Source: Gemmatimonadales bacterium (GTDB lineage Bacteria > Krumholzibacteriota > Krumholzibacteriia > LZORAL124-64-63). Taken from it: a DNA stretch of 56,084 nt. The first letter of the stretch is position 1, and each line of letters starts with the position of its first letter. A model generated the notes under the pieces. It worked only from the letters and a program-made list of their open reading frames with translations, made no database searches and was not told the origin of the DNA. Location of the stretch: the NCBI GenBank assembly GCA_019038745.1, contig JAHOYV010000031.1, positions 1 through 56,084 on the forward strand, in the 5' to 3' direction. The position numbers and the translations under genes are program-made. This document shows, one piece after another, positions 9,333 through 17,784 of the stretch.

Positions 9333-9810
9333 GGCGCAGCTTTTCGCTCTCTTCTATGAGGTCCCGTGGCGATGTCGCGCCGGCCATGAGGGCTTCGAGA
9401 CGATCCTCAAATTCACAGCCCATCTTTTTGCAGCGGTGGTGGGCTGCCGCGAGAATCAGGTCATAGAGTTCATCGAAGGCGAATGGCTTCAGAAGGTAAC
9501 GGAAGGCCTGCAGGCGCCCGGCCTCCCAGGCTGAATCGTGGCTGCCATGGCCGGTGAGCATCAGGATTTCCAGGAATGGCTGAATGCTTTTGATTTCCTC
9601 CATGACGGTAATTCCGTCCAGGTCCGGCAACTTGAGGTCGACGATGGCGACATGAAATTTAAGTTCGGTTGCCGCGGAAATAGCCTCGGCTCCGCTCAGG
9701 GCGATGGTAACGTCGAGACCTCGCTTGCGCAGGCGGTGGGCCAGGAAGGTGGCCAGATCTTCCTCATCGTCGACGATCAGAAGCCGGATCGGAGAATTTT
9801 CTTCAGTCAT
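9313..9810 (-). CDS. Single-domain response regulator (CheY-like)
   Basis: The 165-residue protein has a receiver domain at residues 8-125 with the acidic DDEED patch at 14-18, the phosphoacceptor Asp58 in AIVDLKL, the Thr of MLTGHG and the Lys of LLKPF. About 40 charged helical residues follow, with no output domain. It is the first gene of a two-gene unit with the PAS kinase, which overlaps its 3' end by 20 bp. It probably acts as phosphoacceptor in a relay or by protein interaction rather than by binding DNA. Confidence 0.9.
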   Translation of the reverse strand: MTEENSPIRLLIVDDEEDLATFLAHRLRKRGLDVTIALSGAEAISAATELKFHVAIVDLKLPDLDGITVMEEIKSIQPFLEILMLTGHGSHDSAWEAGRLQAFRYLLKPFAFDELYDLILAAAHHRCKKMGCEFEDRLEALMAGATSPRDLIEESEKLRREYEQE

Positions 9811-9986
9811 GACCGAATCTTTCTATTTGAGGGCCCGGCTGGAACCTTCACGTGGCTTTTGGCTACCTGAATATTCCATCGGATCGGTACTCTCTGTCAA
9901 CCCACCTTATTGCGGCCACCATATTGCGGCTATCGCACAAAACAGGGTCCCTGGTGCGGCGGTTCCGGGAACATAACCGCGAACCT

Positions 9987-10877
9987 CTATAATCCCCTAA
10001 GGAACTCCGGTCGCAGCGACGATTCTTCTCGTCGTTCAAGGATCCGGTCCAGGGAGATCATGGCTTTTTCCCGATCAGCGGGCAGGTTCAGACTCAAGGG
10101 TACGTAATTGCTGGCGTGGTTGGAATGGAAACGACAGCGCGTGAATTTGGATTCCCGGATCAACACCCGCAATTCCTCCAGAATGCCCCAGGGATCGGGC
10201 AATGCGAATCGTCCCGCCTCCGCCTCGGCAAACAAGGGAGTGCCTGGAACCAAGGTAGTGGTCAAGGCCCCGACGAACGGGGGGTCCATCAGGGTGAGTA
10301 ACGCTGCCGTTTTGGCGGCATGTTCGGCCGAATGTTCGGTACCACCCAGACCCAGCATCACCATCACTGAATGACGGATTCCCGCTCCAGCCAGGAGGCT
10401 GGCAGCTTCGGCGGCTTCGGCGGCAGTCGAGCCCTTGTTCATCCGGCGCAGCACATCGTCATCGCCGCTCTCGGCTCCGTGGTAAACGATGCCGAGACCC
10501 AATTCCCTGAGCAGGGTCAGCTCAACGGCGCTCTTGCGCAGAATACTGCGGGCATCCCCGTAAATTCCTACTCGCCGGACGCTGGGAATCTTCTCCCTCA
10601 GGGTTTCCAGGATTCGGGCCAGATAATCCGTGGGCAGGATCAGGGCGTCCCCGTCACAAAGGAAGACCCGGCGGATGGCTAGCCCGTTTTCGCTCCATGC
10701 GGCGGCTTCGGAGATGTCCGCAGCGATGGTTTCCCAGTCCTTGATTCTGAATTTCTGCTCGGGAAGGTCATACATGGCGCAGTAGGAACATTTATTGTGG
10801 CTGCAGCCTAAACTGACCTGGAGCAGAAGACTATCTCCCTCGCTGGGAGGGCGAAAGATGCGGCCAACCTGGTCCAT
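9987..10877 (-). CDS. Radical SAM enzyme of unknown substrate
   Basis: The 296-residue protein begins with the radical SAM cluster motif CSHNKCSYC (about residues 25-33), where four residues rather than the usual three separate the first two cysteines. The rest follows an Elp3/MiaB/NifB-like radical SAM barrel: FLCDGDALILP, a GIYGDARSI strand, LGIVYHGAESGDDDVLRRMNKG and a substrate-facing C-terminal part ending near residue 296. It should bind a 4Fe-4S cluster and S-adenosylmethionine. No accessory or precursor gene is next to it. The ATG is preceded by GAGAGGAAG. Confidence 0.85.
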   Translation of the reverse strand: MDQVGRIFRPPSEGDSLLLQVSLGCSHNKCSYCAMYDLPEQKFRIKDWETIAADISEAAAWSENGLAIRRVFLCDGDALILPTDYLARILETLREKIPSVRRVGIYGDARSILRKSAVELTLLRELGLGIVYHGAESGDDDVLRRMNKGSTAAEAAEAASLLAGAGIRHSVMVMLGLGGTEHSAEHAAKTAALLTLMDPPFVGALTTTLVPGTPLFAEAEAGRFALPDPWGILEELRVLIRESKFTRCRFHSNHASNYVPLSLNLPADREKAMISLDRILERREESSLRPEFLRGL

Positions 10878-11325
10878 GACTTCCTCTCGAAATCGATTTT
10901 GGGTAAAAGCAAACCCTCCGGGAAGGCTGCTGGTGGAATACTAGAAAAAAATGAAAGTTTCCTGAAATGGCCAGAAGTTCATTTAAGACAGCGAATTTTT
11001 CTTACTTGAGAGGCTAAAGTCTTTGGAACTAATTAAGTAAATCTTTACACGACTTCTAAGGTTTTTCCGCTTGTTTCTTGTGATTGAAGAAAAGCCCAAT
11101 TGTTAGTAGCAATAATCCTTAAAGTATTTTTTAATGAAACCGAAGATTTACTTAGAGCGTTTACAGGTATGAACGCTATCAACCACGGGCCGAGATCAAA
11201 ACGTCAGAATGTCTTAGGGCGAGAGGCATTCACCGACAGATCTCGGCCTTCCTTTATTTCCCCGAAGAAAATCCACAGGGTAAAACCCGGCGCTGGCCCC
11301 ATGCCTCCAGGCAGAGGTTTCCGGT
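10878..11325. other. 448-bp intergenic region with RNA-like secondary structure
   Basis: No convincing coding sequence is present. The left two thirds are strongly A/T-rich with scattered T- and A-runs. The right part holds two hairpins, described separately at 11156-11248. On the minus strand this is the leader of the radical SAM gene or the 3' tail of the M29-like gene. On the plus strand it could be an independent transcript. Confidence 0.5.
11156..11248. ncRNA. Candidate structured RNA: two hairpins, one with a bipartite stem
   Basis: Hairpin A pairs 11156-11161 with 11172-11177 (6 bp). Hairpin B pairs 11188-11197 with 11239-11248 (10 perfect bp), then after an asymmetric internal loop pairs 11207-11215 with 11223-11231 (9 bp, two wobbles) closing on a 7-nt loop. 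Read on the plus strand it is followed by a T-rich TTCCTTTATTTCC, which could end a short transcript. Read on the minus strand it lies between the M29-like stop and the radical SAM start. I recognise no named RNA family. Confidence 0.4.
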
Positions 11326-12480
11326 TTATCGGTCCAAGCCGATAAAAAGCCCCTTCTTGATAATAATCTGATCCAAGTCGGGCCCGAGTAGTTTGACTTC
11401 TTCAACGGTCACCAGGGGCTGGGTTTCCCGGATGTACACACGATCCAAATGAATTACCGCATCGGGCCCGGAGAAATCATCTGGTCCGACAGTGCCTCCA
11501 AAATGGTCACTGCGTCCGAAGGCGATGTGTAATCCAAGCTTTTCATCCAGGAGGATGCTGCCGACCGGTTTCAGACCGAAATCACCCAGGACACCCAATC
11601 CCAATTCCGCCAGGTTGGCGTAGGCCGGTTCGTTGGTTATGCGTTCCTGCTCTGTTCTACTTTCTGGCCCTTCAGAAAGGACGGCCACGGCTCGATTGTT
11701 CTTGATTTCATAAAGGACCACTTCATTCCCGATCTGAACCGGTAGCTTTCCCTCGGAGCCGCTGGGATCATCCGGATTTTCACCCTCGTAGGGCACGATG
11801 TAGGCCTCACCCGAGGGGAGGTTGCCGGCTATGCCGTTGTTGGGAAACAGGCCGCCGGAGGCGTGGCCCGGTCGATGGCGGAGGTCCAACTCCAAGTCGT
11901 GCCGCTCCTGCCCGACAGTGAAGTGAAGTCGGGCGAGTTCGGCCCGGTCCAGGAGTCCGCTCAGCAAATTCACCCGCCGGTTGATCTCTTCGTAATCCAG
12001 CCTCAGGGCAGGAATCATGGAGGCCAGGAATCCGGGCATGGTTGCCGCCCGGAAGGCCCCGGTTCGAGTGGCCACCTTCAGGGGAGCGGTCGCCGACAAC
12101 TCGGTTGGAGCCATTACAAGGCTGTGACGGCCGAACAGGTCATTGAAGGCTAGGCTCTCACGGCCGACCAATTCCCGGGAATGGGACGGTACGAAAGCGT
12201 CATCTCCCGGGTAGCAGATTTCCGGCAGATCAGCGTTGTTGCCGCCCACGTTGGGGTACCAGACCAGTGAAACGTGATCCAGACCGAGGGCCGATTGTTC
12301 CTTCAGCAGGGCTTGGTGCCACTGGGCGGCCAGCCTGCGGCGCTCGGCCCAGTCGGGGTTGTCCGGCAGCTTGTCGTCGGGTACGTCGACGATGATGGCC
12401 AGAGCGCGATCGGCCTCAGTCGGTTGGAATACCCGGCGGACGAGTTGTCCCAATTCACTGGGAGTGAGAATTTCGGCCAT
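11326..12480 (-). CDS. M29-like (aminopeptidase T/AmpS-type) metallopeptidase homologue
   Basis: The protein of 384 residues is not one I recognise by name. Its C-terminal half carries the pattern of thermophilic M29 metallopeptidases: NLPSGEAY (Glu about 224), LGLHIAFGRSDHFGG (His about 317) and VIHLDRV (His-x-Asp about 343). These match the family's metal-ligand blocks. The N-terminal half holds an alpha/beta domain with an ADRALAIIVD strand. A zinc or cobalt aminopeptidase or a related non-peptidase hydrolase is likely. ATG 12480 was chosen because AGGAG stands about 10 nt upstream; the open frame extends 36 codons further without support. Confidence 0.6.
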   Translation of the reverse strand: MAEILTPSELGQLVRRVFQPTEADRALAIIVDVPDDKLPDNPDWAERRRLAAQWHQALLKEQSALGLDHVSLVWYPNVGGNNADLPEICYPGDDAFVPSHSRELVGRESLAFNDLFGRHSLVMAPTELSATAPLKVATRTGAFRAATMPGFLASMIPALRLDYEEINRRVNLLSGLLDRAELARLHFTVGQERHDLELDLRHRPGHASGGLFPNNGIAGNLPSGEAYIVPYEGENPDDPSGSEGKLPVQIGNEVVLYEIKNNRAVAVLSEGPESRTEQERITNEPAYANLAELGLGVLGDFGLKPVGSILLDEKLGLHIAFGRSDHFGGTVGPDDFSGPDAVIHLDRVYIRETQPLVTVEEVKLLGPDLDQIIIKKGLFIGLDR

Positions 12481-12608
12481 GTCGGAATTTCTCCTGTTCA
12501 AGGGTCCGAGGTAATCGATGGTCATCCGCTTAACTTTATGCTTAATTGTTGCCGATGCCCCGGCCTTTTTTCCGGGCACTTCCGGCACGCTCTTGCAAGG
12601 AGGCCATC

Positions 12609-13928
12609 ATGGGCCAGGACCGGGAAACCAAAATCGCACTTTTGATCGATTTCGACAACGTCGCCCTGGGGGCTCGGGACGCAGGACAGCGCTTCGACAT
12701 CAAGTTGCTTCTGCAGCGGATCCTGGAGAAGGGCAAGGTTCTGGTCAAGAAAGCATACGCTGACTGGCATTTTTACAAGGAACACATGTCGCCCCTGCAC
12801 GAGTCCGCCGTCGAATTAATCGAAATCCCCATGCCGCGGATCTCGGGTAAGAACAGCGCTGACATCAAGTTGGTTGTAGACGCCATGGATCTTTGCTACT
12901 CCAAGGATCACATCGACACCTTCGTCATCGTTTCCGGGGACTCTGATTTTTCACCACTGGTATCCAAGTTGCGGGAGAACAACAAGTGGGTGATTGGAGT
13001 GGGGGTGAAAAATTCCAGTAGCCGACTGCTGATCGGCAACTGTGACGAGTTCATTTTCTATGACGACATTTTTCGGCACAATGCTCGTCAGTCCAGCCGG
13101 ACGGTCAAGCACGTTCCTTCGGAAAAGCGAGAACTGTTCGATTTCCTGCTCAAAACCACACAGAGCCTGCTCCAGGAAAGCCGGGGAGTTCTCTACTCCT
13201 CACTGATCAAGGATACCATGACCCGAAAGCAACCCGACTTCAACGAGCGGGCTCACGGCTATTCCAACTTCGGAGATCTTTTGGAAGACGCCCGCAACAT
13301 GGGCTTGTTGAATGTTGAGCGGGATGCCCAGGCCGGCGGTACCTGGGTTGTTCACGGCATGGTAAACGGCGCGGCAACGGAGGCTACAGCCGAGGCGACC
13401 AGTTCCGGGACGAGCCGATCATCCCGCCGCCGCCGCAGGTCCTCTGGCCGGGGACGGGGCAGTGGTGGTGAGGCTGCTGCAAAGGAAAGCGTCTCCAAGG
13501 AAGAACCCAGCAAGGAAGAACGCAGCAAGGAAGTTACAGCTAAACCCATTGAACCGGTCCAGGGCTCCAAAAAACTGTCGAGTTCGGATCAAGTAGGAAA
13601 ACCAACTCCCGACGGTGGGCGAGTAAGTGGAGCGACTGACCGCGGTCCCCGATCCGCTTCCCAGGCGGAAAGATCTCCGGAGAGTTCTGAAGTGAAGAAG
13701 AAGACCAAGAAGGTTGGCAAGAAAACGGCTGGAAAATCCGCGGAGAAGGTGAACAAAAAGGTTACCAAGAAAACGAGCAAGAAAGTGGTGAAGAAAGCGG
13801 TGGCGAAGAAAACAACCAAGAAAACAACGACGAAGACCGACGGAAAGCCCATCAAAAAAGGCTCTGCAGGAAAGAAAGTGGGTAAAAAAGCCAAGAAACC
13901 GGCCACCAAGTCGGTAAAGGAGGAATAG
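12609..13928 (+). CDS. NYN-domain ribonuclease-like protein with OST-HTH/LOTUS domain and histone-H1-like tail
   Basis: The 439-residue protein opens with an NYN (PIN-like) nuclease domain (1-155). Conserved acidic residues are in place: Asp14 and Asp16 in LLIDFDN, Asp85 and Asp91 in SADIKLVVDAMD, Asp111 and Asp113 in VSGDSDFSPLV. A winged-helix OST-HTH (LOTUS) domain follows (about 175-255) with GYSNFGDLLEDARNMGLL. The last 180 residues are low complexity: Ser/Arg-rich, then an acidic/Lys SKEE repeat, then a long KKTxKK tail resembling histone H1. A metal-dependent RNase that recognises RNA is predicted; the tail should bind nucleic acid. AAGGAGG lies 5 nt before ATG 12609. Confidence 0.85.
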   Translation: MGQDRETKIALLIDFDNVALGARDAGQRFDIKLLLQRILEKGKVLVKKAYADWHFYKEHMSPLHESAVELIEIPMPRISGKNSADIKLVVDAMDLCYSKDHIDTFVIVSGDSDFSPLVSKLRENNKWVIGVGVKNSSSRLLIGNCDEFIFYDDIFRHNARQSSRTVKHVPSEKRELFDFLLKTTQSLLQESRGVLYSSLIKDTMTRKQPDFNERAHGYSNFGDLLEDARNMGLLNVERDAQAGGTWVVHGMVNGAATEATAEATSSGTSRSSRRRRRSSGRGRGSGGEAAAKESVSKEEPSKEERSKEVTAKPIEPVQGSKKLSSSDQVGKPTPDGGRVSGATDRGPRSASQAERSPESSEVKKKTKKVGKKTAGKSAEKVNKKVTKKTSKKVVKKAVAKKTTKKTTTKTDGKPIKKGSAGKKVGKKAKKPATKSVKEE

Positions 13929-14079
13929 TCAGGAGATTGATGAAAGCCTGCCGACCGGAAAAACTGTTCAATGATTTTTTTTATGAACCGATATACAAGA
14001 CACGGAAGCTCAAGCGGTCCTGCAGGCCAGGACCAGAGGCTTGTTCGGTGGGCTAATTATTATTAATGAGGAGAATCCA

Positions 14080-14466
14080 ATGTCCCAAGAAGTCCAAACC
14101 ATCGAGAGCATTCTTAACCTTCAGAGTGCAATGGGGAATCTGGATGGTGACGTAGAGTTACTTCAGGAAATTATGGAGATTTTTGTTGAAATTGCTCCCG
14201 AGCAACTGAATGATCTGTATTCCCTGATCCAGGCAGATAAAGCTGCCGAAGTGGATATTCTTGCTCACGGTCTGAAGGGAAGCGCTTCTAATTTCTGCGC
14301 CTCGAAATTCGTCGGCACAGCATTCAAATTGGAACATTTGGCCAAGACCGGATCCTTGGTTGGGGCCGAGGAATTACAGCAACAGCTCAGGGCGGAGTTC
14401 GTCGAAATCCAGGATTTACAACTCACCATCGATTGGAAAGAGATTGCCCGGCAGTGGAGTCCCTGA
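14080..14466 (+). CDS. HPt (histidine phosphotransfer) domain protein
   Basis: The 128-residue protein is a stand-alone HPt domain. The phospho-accepting His63 sits in AHGLKGSASNF, the usual AHxLKGxA pattern, inside a predicted four-helix bundle. Such proteins shuttle phosphoryl groups between a hybrid kinase receiver and a response regulator. No kinase is adjacent, but hybrid kinase 36486-38891 or single-receiver protein 9313-9810 could be partners (inference). ATG 14080 is preceded by GAGGAG at 14068-14073; the frame opens at a TTG 39 nt earlier without a site. Confidence 0.88.
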   Translation: MSQEVQTIESILNLQSAMGNLDGDVELLQEIMEIFVEIAPEQLNDLYSLIQADKAAEVDILAHGLKGSASNFCASKFVGTAFKLEHLAKTGSLVGAEELQQQLRAEFVEIQDLQLTIDWKEIARQWSP

Positions 14467-14500
14467 CTCCTCAAGCCTTCTCTGGGAATTCCATAAATCA

Positions 14501-14530
14501 GAAACCGCCGCCCCTTCGGGCGGCGGTTTC
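14501..14530. terminator. Bidirectional terminator-like hairpin
   Basis: Positions 14501-14513 pair perfectly with 14518-14530 (13 bp, CTTC loop). It lies between the convergent HPt and TPR genes. Only weak T-tracts flank it, but the strong GC stem and AAA/TTT ends suit termination from both sides. Confidence 0.65.
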
Positions 14531-14561
14531 TGTCTTACCAAACGGCCCAGTCAAAAGGCCC

Positions 14562-15659
14562 TTACTGCTCTGCGTTGTCGCCGCTGGCTACTTCGAGGGA
14601 CCCGGTTGAATCAACTGGCCGGACCTGATCGGTGGTGAAGGAGGCGGCTATCAGGTCCAGATTCAGATTCCGGACCGGACCATCGGCGGCAACTTCCATG
14701 GCCTTGATCCGCTCAAGGCTCTTTTCGGCCTTGGCGTATTGTTGATCGGCGGCCAGGGCTCGTTCGAAAGCCAGGGTGGAACCCTGGATATACCCGCTGC
14801 GCTCCAGGGCCACGCCCAGATTGTTCTGGATGCAGGCGATGTTCTGATTCAACTGGACGGCCTTGGCCAGCGGAGGCAGGGCATCTTCGAATCGCTCCTG
14901 CTCGATGAGGATAAGCCCCAGGTTGTTCAAGGACCAGACGTCGTCGATCTTGATGGCCAGGGCTGCTCGATAGCTGGCCGCCGCTTCTTCCTGCAATCCG
15001 AGGTTGTGATAGGCTCGGCCCAGGACCCGGTTGGCGTCCACGCTCAGGGGATCGATCTCCAGGGCCGCTTCAAGCTGAATCCTGGCCTCGTCCGCCCGGT
15101 CCATCTCCAACAGAATCCGACCGTAATTTACCAAGGCCTTCAAGTGATCCGGCTTAATTTCCAGGGCGGCTATGAAGGCTTTCTCCGACACTTCGGGATC
15201 CCCAGCCTTCCAGTTGGACAAACCCTCCATATAGTGGCCCCAGGCGTTGCCGGGATGCTGTTCGGTGTAGAGGGCGAACAGGTCGGCGGCCTCTTCAAAA
15301 TCCCCGGCCAGGTATTTTTGTTCGGACAGATCGTAGGTAACAACCCGGGGTTGTTTTGGGCTCGAATCCTCGATGGAATCTTCAATCCCGGCCGCAGCCT
15401 CGGTGGCCTCAAGGGGTTCAACTACACTGCTGGGTTCCACGACGATCTCCTCGGCCACTGGATCGAAGTTCTCCCCACTCGAGATTAATTCGGCTGCCGA
15501 ATCCTGGGCTGAGGCAAGGGCTGGTTCCTGGTCTGAACTCCTTGTTGCGACCTTGGTGCCCACGAAAAGGACAATACCCAAAATCAGGACAAAAAGAACT
15601 CCGGCCTCGGCAAATTTGAGCTGACGCTCGCTCCGTGGGTTGTTTACTTGCTTTCTCAT
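14562..15659 (-). CDS. Membrane-anchored TPR protein
   Basis: The 365-residue protein has a single N-terminal transmembrane segment (about residues 19-36) after a short basic cytoplasmic end, so most of it is periplasmic. An acidic Glu/Ser-rich linker runs to about 105. Tandem tetratricopeptide repeats occupy about 108-315, with canonical W-G-Y-A-F spacing in units such as WSLNNLGLILIEQERFEDALPPL. It probably scaffolds other envelope proteins. The tail (316-365) is not repetitive. No partner can be named from the context. Confidence 0.82.
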   Translation of the reverse strand: MRKQVNNPRSERQLKFAEAGVLFVLILGIVLFVGTKVATRSSDQEPALASAQDSAAELISSGENFDPVAEEIVVEPSSVVEPLEATEAAAGIEDSIEDSSPKQPRVVTYDLSEQKYLAGDFEEAADLFALYTEQHPGNAWGHYMEGLSNWKAGDPEVSEKAFIAALEIKPDHLKALVNYGRILLEMDRADEARIQLEAALEIDPLSVDANRVLGRAYHNLGLQEEAAASYRAALAIKIDDVWSLNNLGLILIEQERFEDALPPLAKAVQLNQNIACIQNNLGVALERSGYIQGSTLAFERALAADQQYAKAEKSLERIKAMEVAADGPVRNLNLDLIAASFTTDQVRPVDSTGSLEVASGDNAEQ

Positions 15660-15961
15660 GATCCACTCCCTTGGTCTGGTTTTATGAGGAAGGTTGATCC
15701 TTCACTCCAGGTTGCGGGCGATTTCTCGTACCAGGGGAATTGCAAAGCGGGGCCCGGGTTCAAAAAAGATTTTAAAAATCACAAAGTATTAAAACTAAAC
15801 AAGTTGGGGCTATTATGGGCAGGCAACTGGTTTGTTGTGTGTCCTTCTGGACACGCTTGGTTTGTGGGTTAAAGAACACGATTGAAATTTCGGCCTACCC
15901 ATTGCATTGGAATCAACCGAGATATAGTCCGTGACCCATGACACCGACCGGGAGAGCTGTG
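15660..15961. other. Divergent intergenic region with a small hairpin
   Basis: This 302-bp stretch lies between the TPR gene and the glycosyltransferase gene and should hold both promoters. It has an A/T-rich block at about 15770-15815. A hairpin pairs 15837-15844 with 15849-15856 (8 bp, one wobble, TTCT loop). No convincing -35/-10 pair or open reading frame stands out. Confidence 0.4.
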
Positions 15962-17761
15962 ATGATTGCTCCGAGGCCGCTTCTTTCGATTGTTCTAGCT
16001 TCTTGTAACCAGTTGAATTCATTAAAAATGACCCTGGGGTCGTTGGAGTCCAATCCACCTGGTGTTCCGTTCGAGGTTCTGGTCGGGGATTGCAGCGTCG
16101 ACGAGGCGACTGGACAATTTCTGGCCGCGCAGGCTGAAAAGGGAACCATCCGGACTCTTTCATCCATCAAAGGTGAGGGACGGACGGCAGCCAGAAATCG
16201 AGCGGCCGGTGCAGCCTGGGGACGATATTTGATGTTTCTGGACCCGGGAATGATCGTCGGTCCGAGTTGGTGGCGCTCACTGGTTCGGACCCTGGAAATG
16301 GATCCGGTGGTGGGGGCGGTGTCGGGGAAAATTCTGGTAACCGATGGCCGGATCGACCACGCGGGACTTGCTCTCCTGGAATGGCGGCAAAGGACCTCGC
16401 ACGAAGAGGGGCCACCGCGCCTTACTGGCCGCAGCATTCATGCCGGCAAACCAGCCGAAACCTTGGGGTCCAATCGGGCCTTGCGGGTGCAGGCTTTGGC
16501 CGGCGAAGGGCTGCTTGTAAGAGCCGACGCTTTCGCTTCGGTTAATGGCTTTGATACGGAGATCGGCGGCAGATACTGGTCGGGCAAAGCCATCGCCGAT
16601 GGAGACCCGGCCGGAATGGATCTCTGTTTCCGGTTGGGCAGCCAGGGCTGGGATTGCATTTTTCGGCCGGAAAGCGTGATGACGAGATTGCGTTCCAGCG
16701 AAGGGCGGCCGGAGTCGCAGGACACGTCGGACCCATCAGCGAAGCGGCTGGCCGATACGTGGGCCGATTCCATGCAGGCTGATTTTCTGGTCGGGGGGAA
16801 GGAGGGTGTGGTCCCTCTGGAAAATGGGGTGATTCGCCCCTACATCGAGCCGGTGTTGAGCTTCGCCCGACAGGAAGGCCAAGATTTCGCTTCCATCATC
16901 GTTCTGACCCACAACGCGCTGGATTACACCCGGGCCTGTTTGAAGTCGGTGCTGGGGAACACGGACCCCCGTCACGAATTGATTCTGGTGGACAACGGCA
17001 GTACCGATGGTACCCAGGATCATTTACGCCAGGTGGCTTTGTCGCGTCCGGGTTGCAGGCTGATCCTCAACGAGGAAAACTCGGGGTTCGCCGCGGGCAA
17101 CAATCAAGGTATGGCCCTTTCGCGGGGAAAAAATATCATACTGTTGAACAGTGATGCGATAGTAGCCGAGGGCTGGCTGGAGCAATTGATCGGGGCGGCG
17201 GAGGATAATCCGCGGGCCGGGCTGTTGGGGCCGGTCACAAACAATATTTCAGGGATGCAGAAGCTCACGAGTGTGGGGTATGATGAATCAACACTGACCG
17301 GGTTGAAGGGATTCGCCGCCGAGTGTGCGAAGGACCATCCCGGGCGAGTGGAGCGAACCATGCGGTTGACCGGGTTTTGCCTTCTGATCAAGAGGGAATT
17401 GCTGGCCCGTGTCGGCGGTCTGGATGAAGGATTCGGCCAAGGCAACTACGAGGACAATGATTACTGTCTGAGGGCACATCTGGCCGGGTATGAGGCGTTG
17501 ATTGTCCGGAGTTGTTTTGTTCACCATTTCGGAGGGGCCAGCTTCAAGGCCGCCGGGGTGGATTACTCCAGTCAGATTCGGGGGCAATGGGAAATCTTCC
17601 GGCAAAAGTGGAATATTCCCGATGAAGTGGCGTTCAACGATTCGTTCAGCATGGGAGACATCCTGGGCGGAGGATTCGATCCGGCGCTACACTTCCATCC
17701 CTTACCGGAGGTGGCTTCGGTCCGGAGCGGGTCGTCCCGGGAGTTGGTAGCCAAGGCTTGA
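15962..17761 (+). CDS. Tandem family-2 glycosyltransferase (two GT-A domains)
   Basis: The 599-residue protein carries two GT2 domains. The C-terminal one (about 300-560) is typical: SIIVLTHNALDYTRACLKSV, LVDNGSTDGTQ, NSGFAAGNNQG, the LLNSDA metal site and YEDNDYCLRAHLAGY. The N-terminal one (about 8-245) keeps the fold (SIVLASCNQLNSLKMTLGSL), but its metal motif reads FLDPGM, losing the second Asp, so it may be inactive or bind differently. It has no membrane segment. It should transfer sugars to a glycan or protein acceptor. GGGAGA 8 nt before ATG 15962 decides the start over ATG 15938. Confidence 0.88.
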   Translation: MIAPRPLLSIVLASCNQLNSLKMTLGSLESNPPGVPFEVLVGDCSVDEATGQFLAAQAEKGTIRTLSSIKGEGRTAARNRAAGAAWGRYLMFLDPGMIVGPSWWRSLVRTLEMDPVVGAVSGKILVTDGRIDHAGLALLEWRQRTSHEEGPPRLTGRSIHAGKPAETLGSNRALRVQALAGEGLLVRADAFASVNGFDTEIGGRYWSGKAIADGDPAGMDLCFRLGSQGWDCIFRPESVMTRLRSSEGRPESQDTSDPSAKRLADTWADSMQADFLVGGKEGVVPLENGVIRPYIEPVLSFARQEGQDFASIIVLTHNALDYTRACLKSVLGNTDPRHELILVDNGSTDGTQDHLRQVALSRPGCRLILNEENSGFAAGNNQGMALSRGKNIILLNSDAIVAEGWLEQLIGAAEDNPRAGLLGPVTNNISGMQKLTSVGYDESTLTGLKGFAAECAKDHPGRVERTMRLTGFCLLIKRELLARVGGLDEGFGQGNYEDNDYCLRAHLAGYEALIVRSCFVHHFGGASFKAAGVDYSSQIRGQWEIFRQKWNIPDEVAFNDSFSMGDILGGGFDPALHFHPLPEVASVRSGSSRELVAKA

Positions 17762-17784
17762 GGCAGGAAGGAATACGACCCAAA

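Noticed and set aside
8394-9359. 321-codon plus-strand frame
   Set aside because: It is antisense to the PAS histidine kinase, which has complete kinase motifs.
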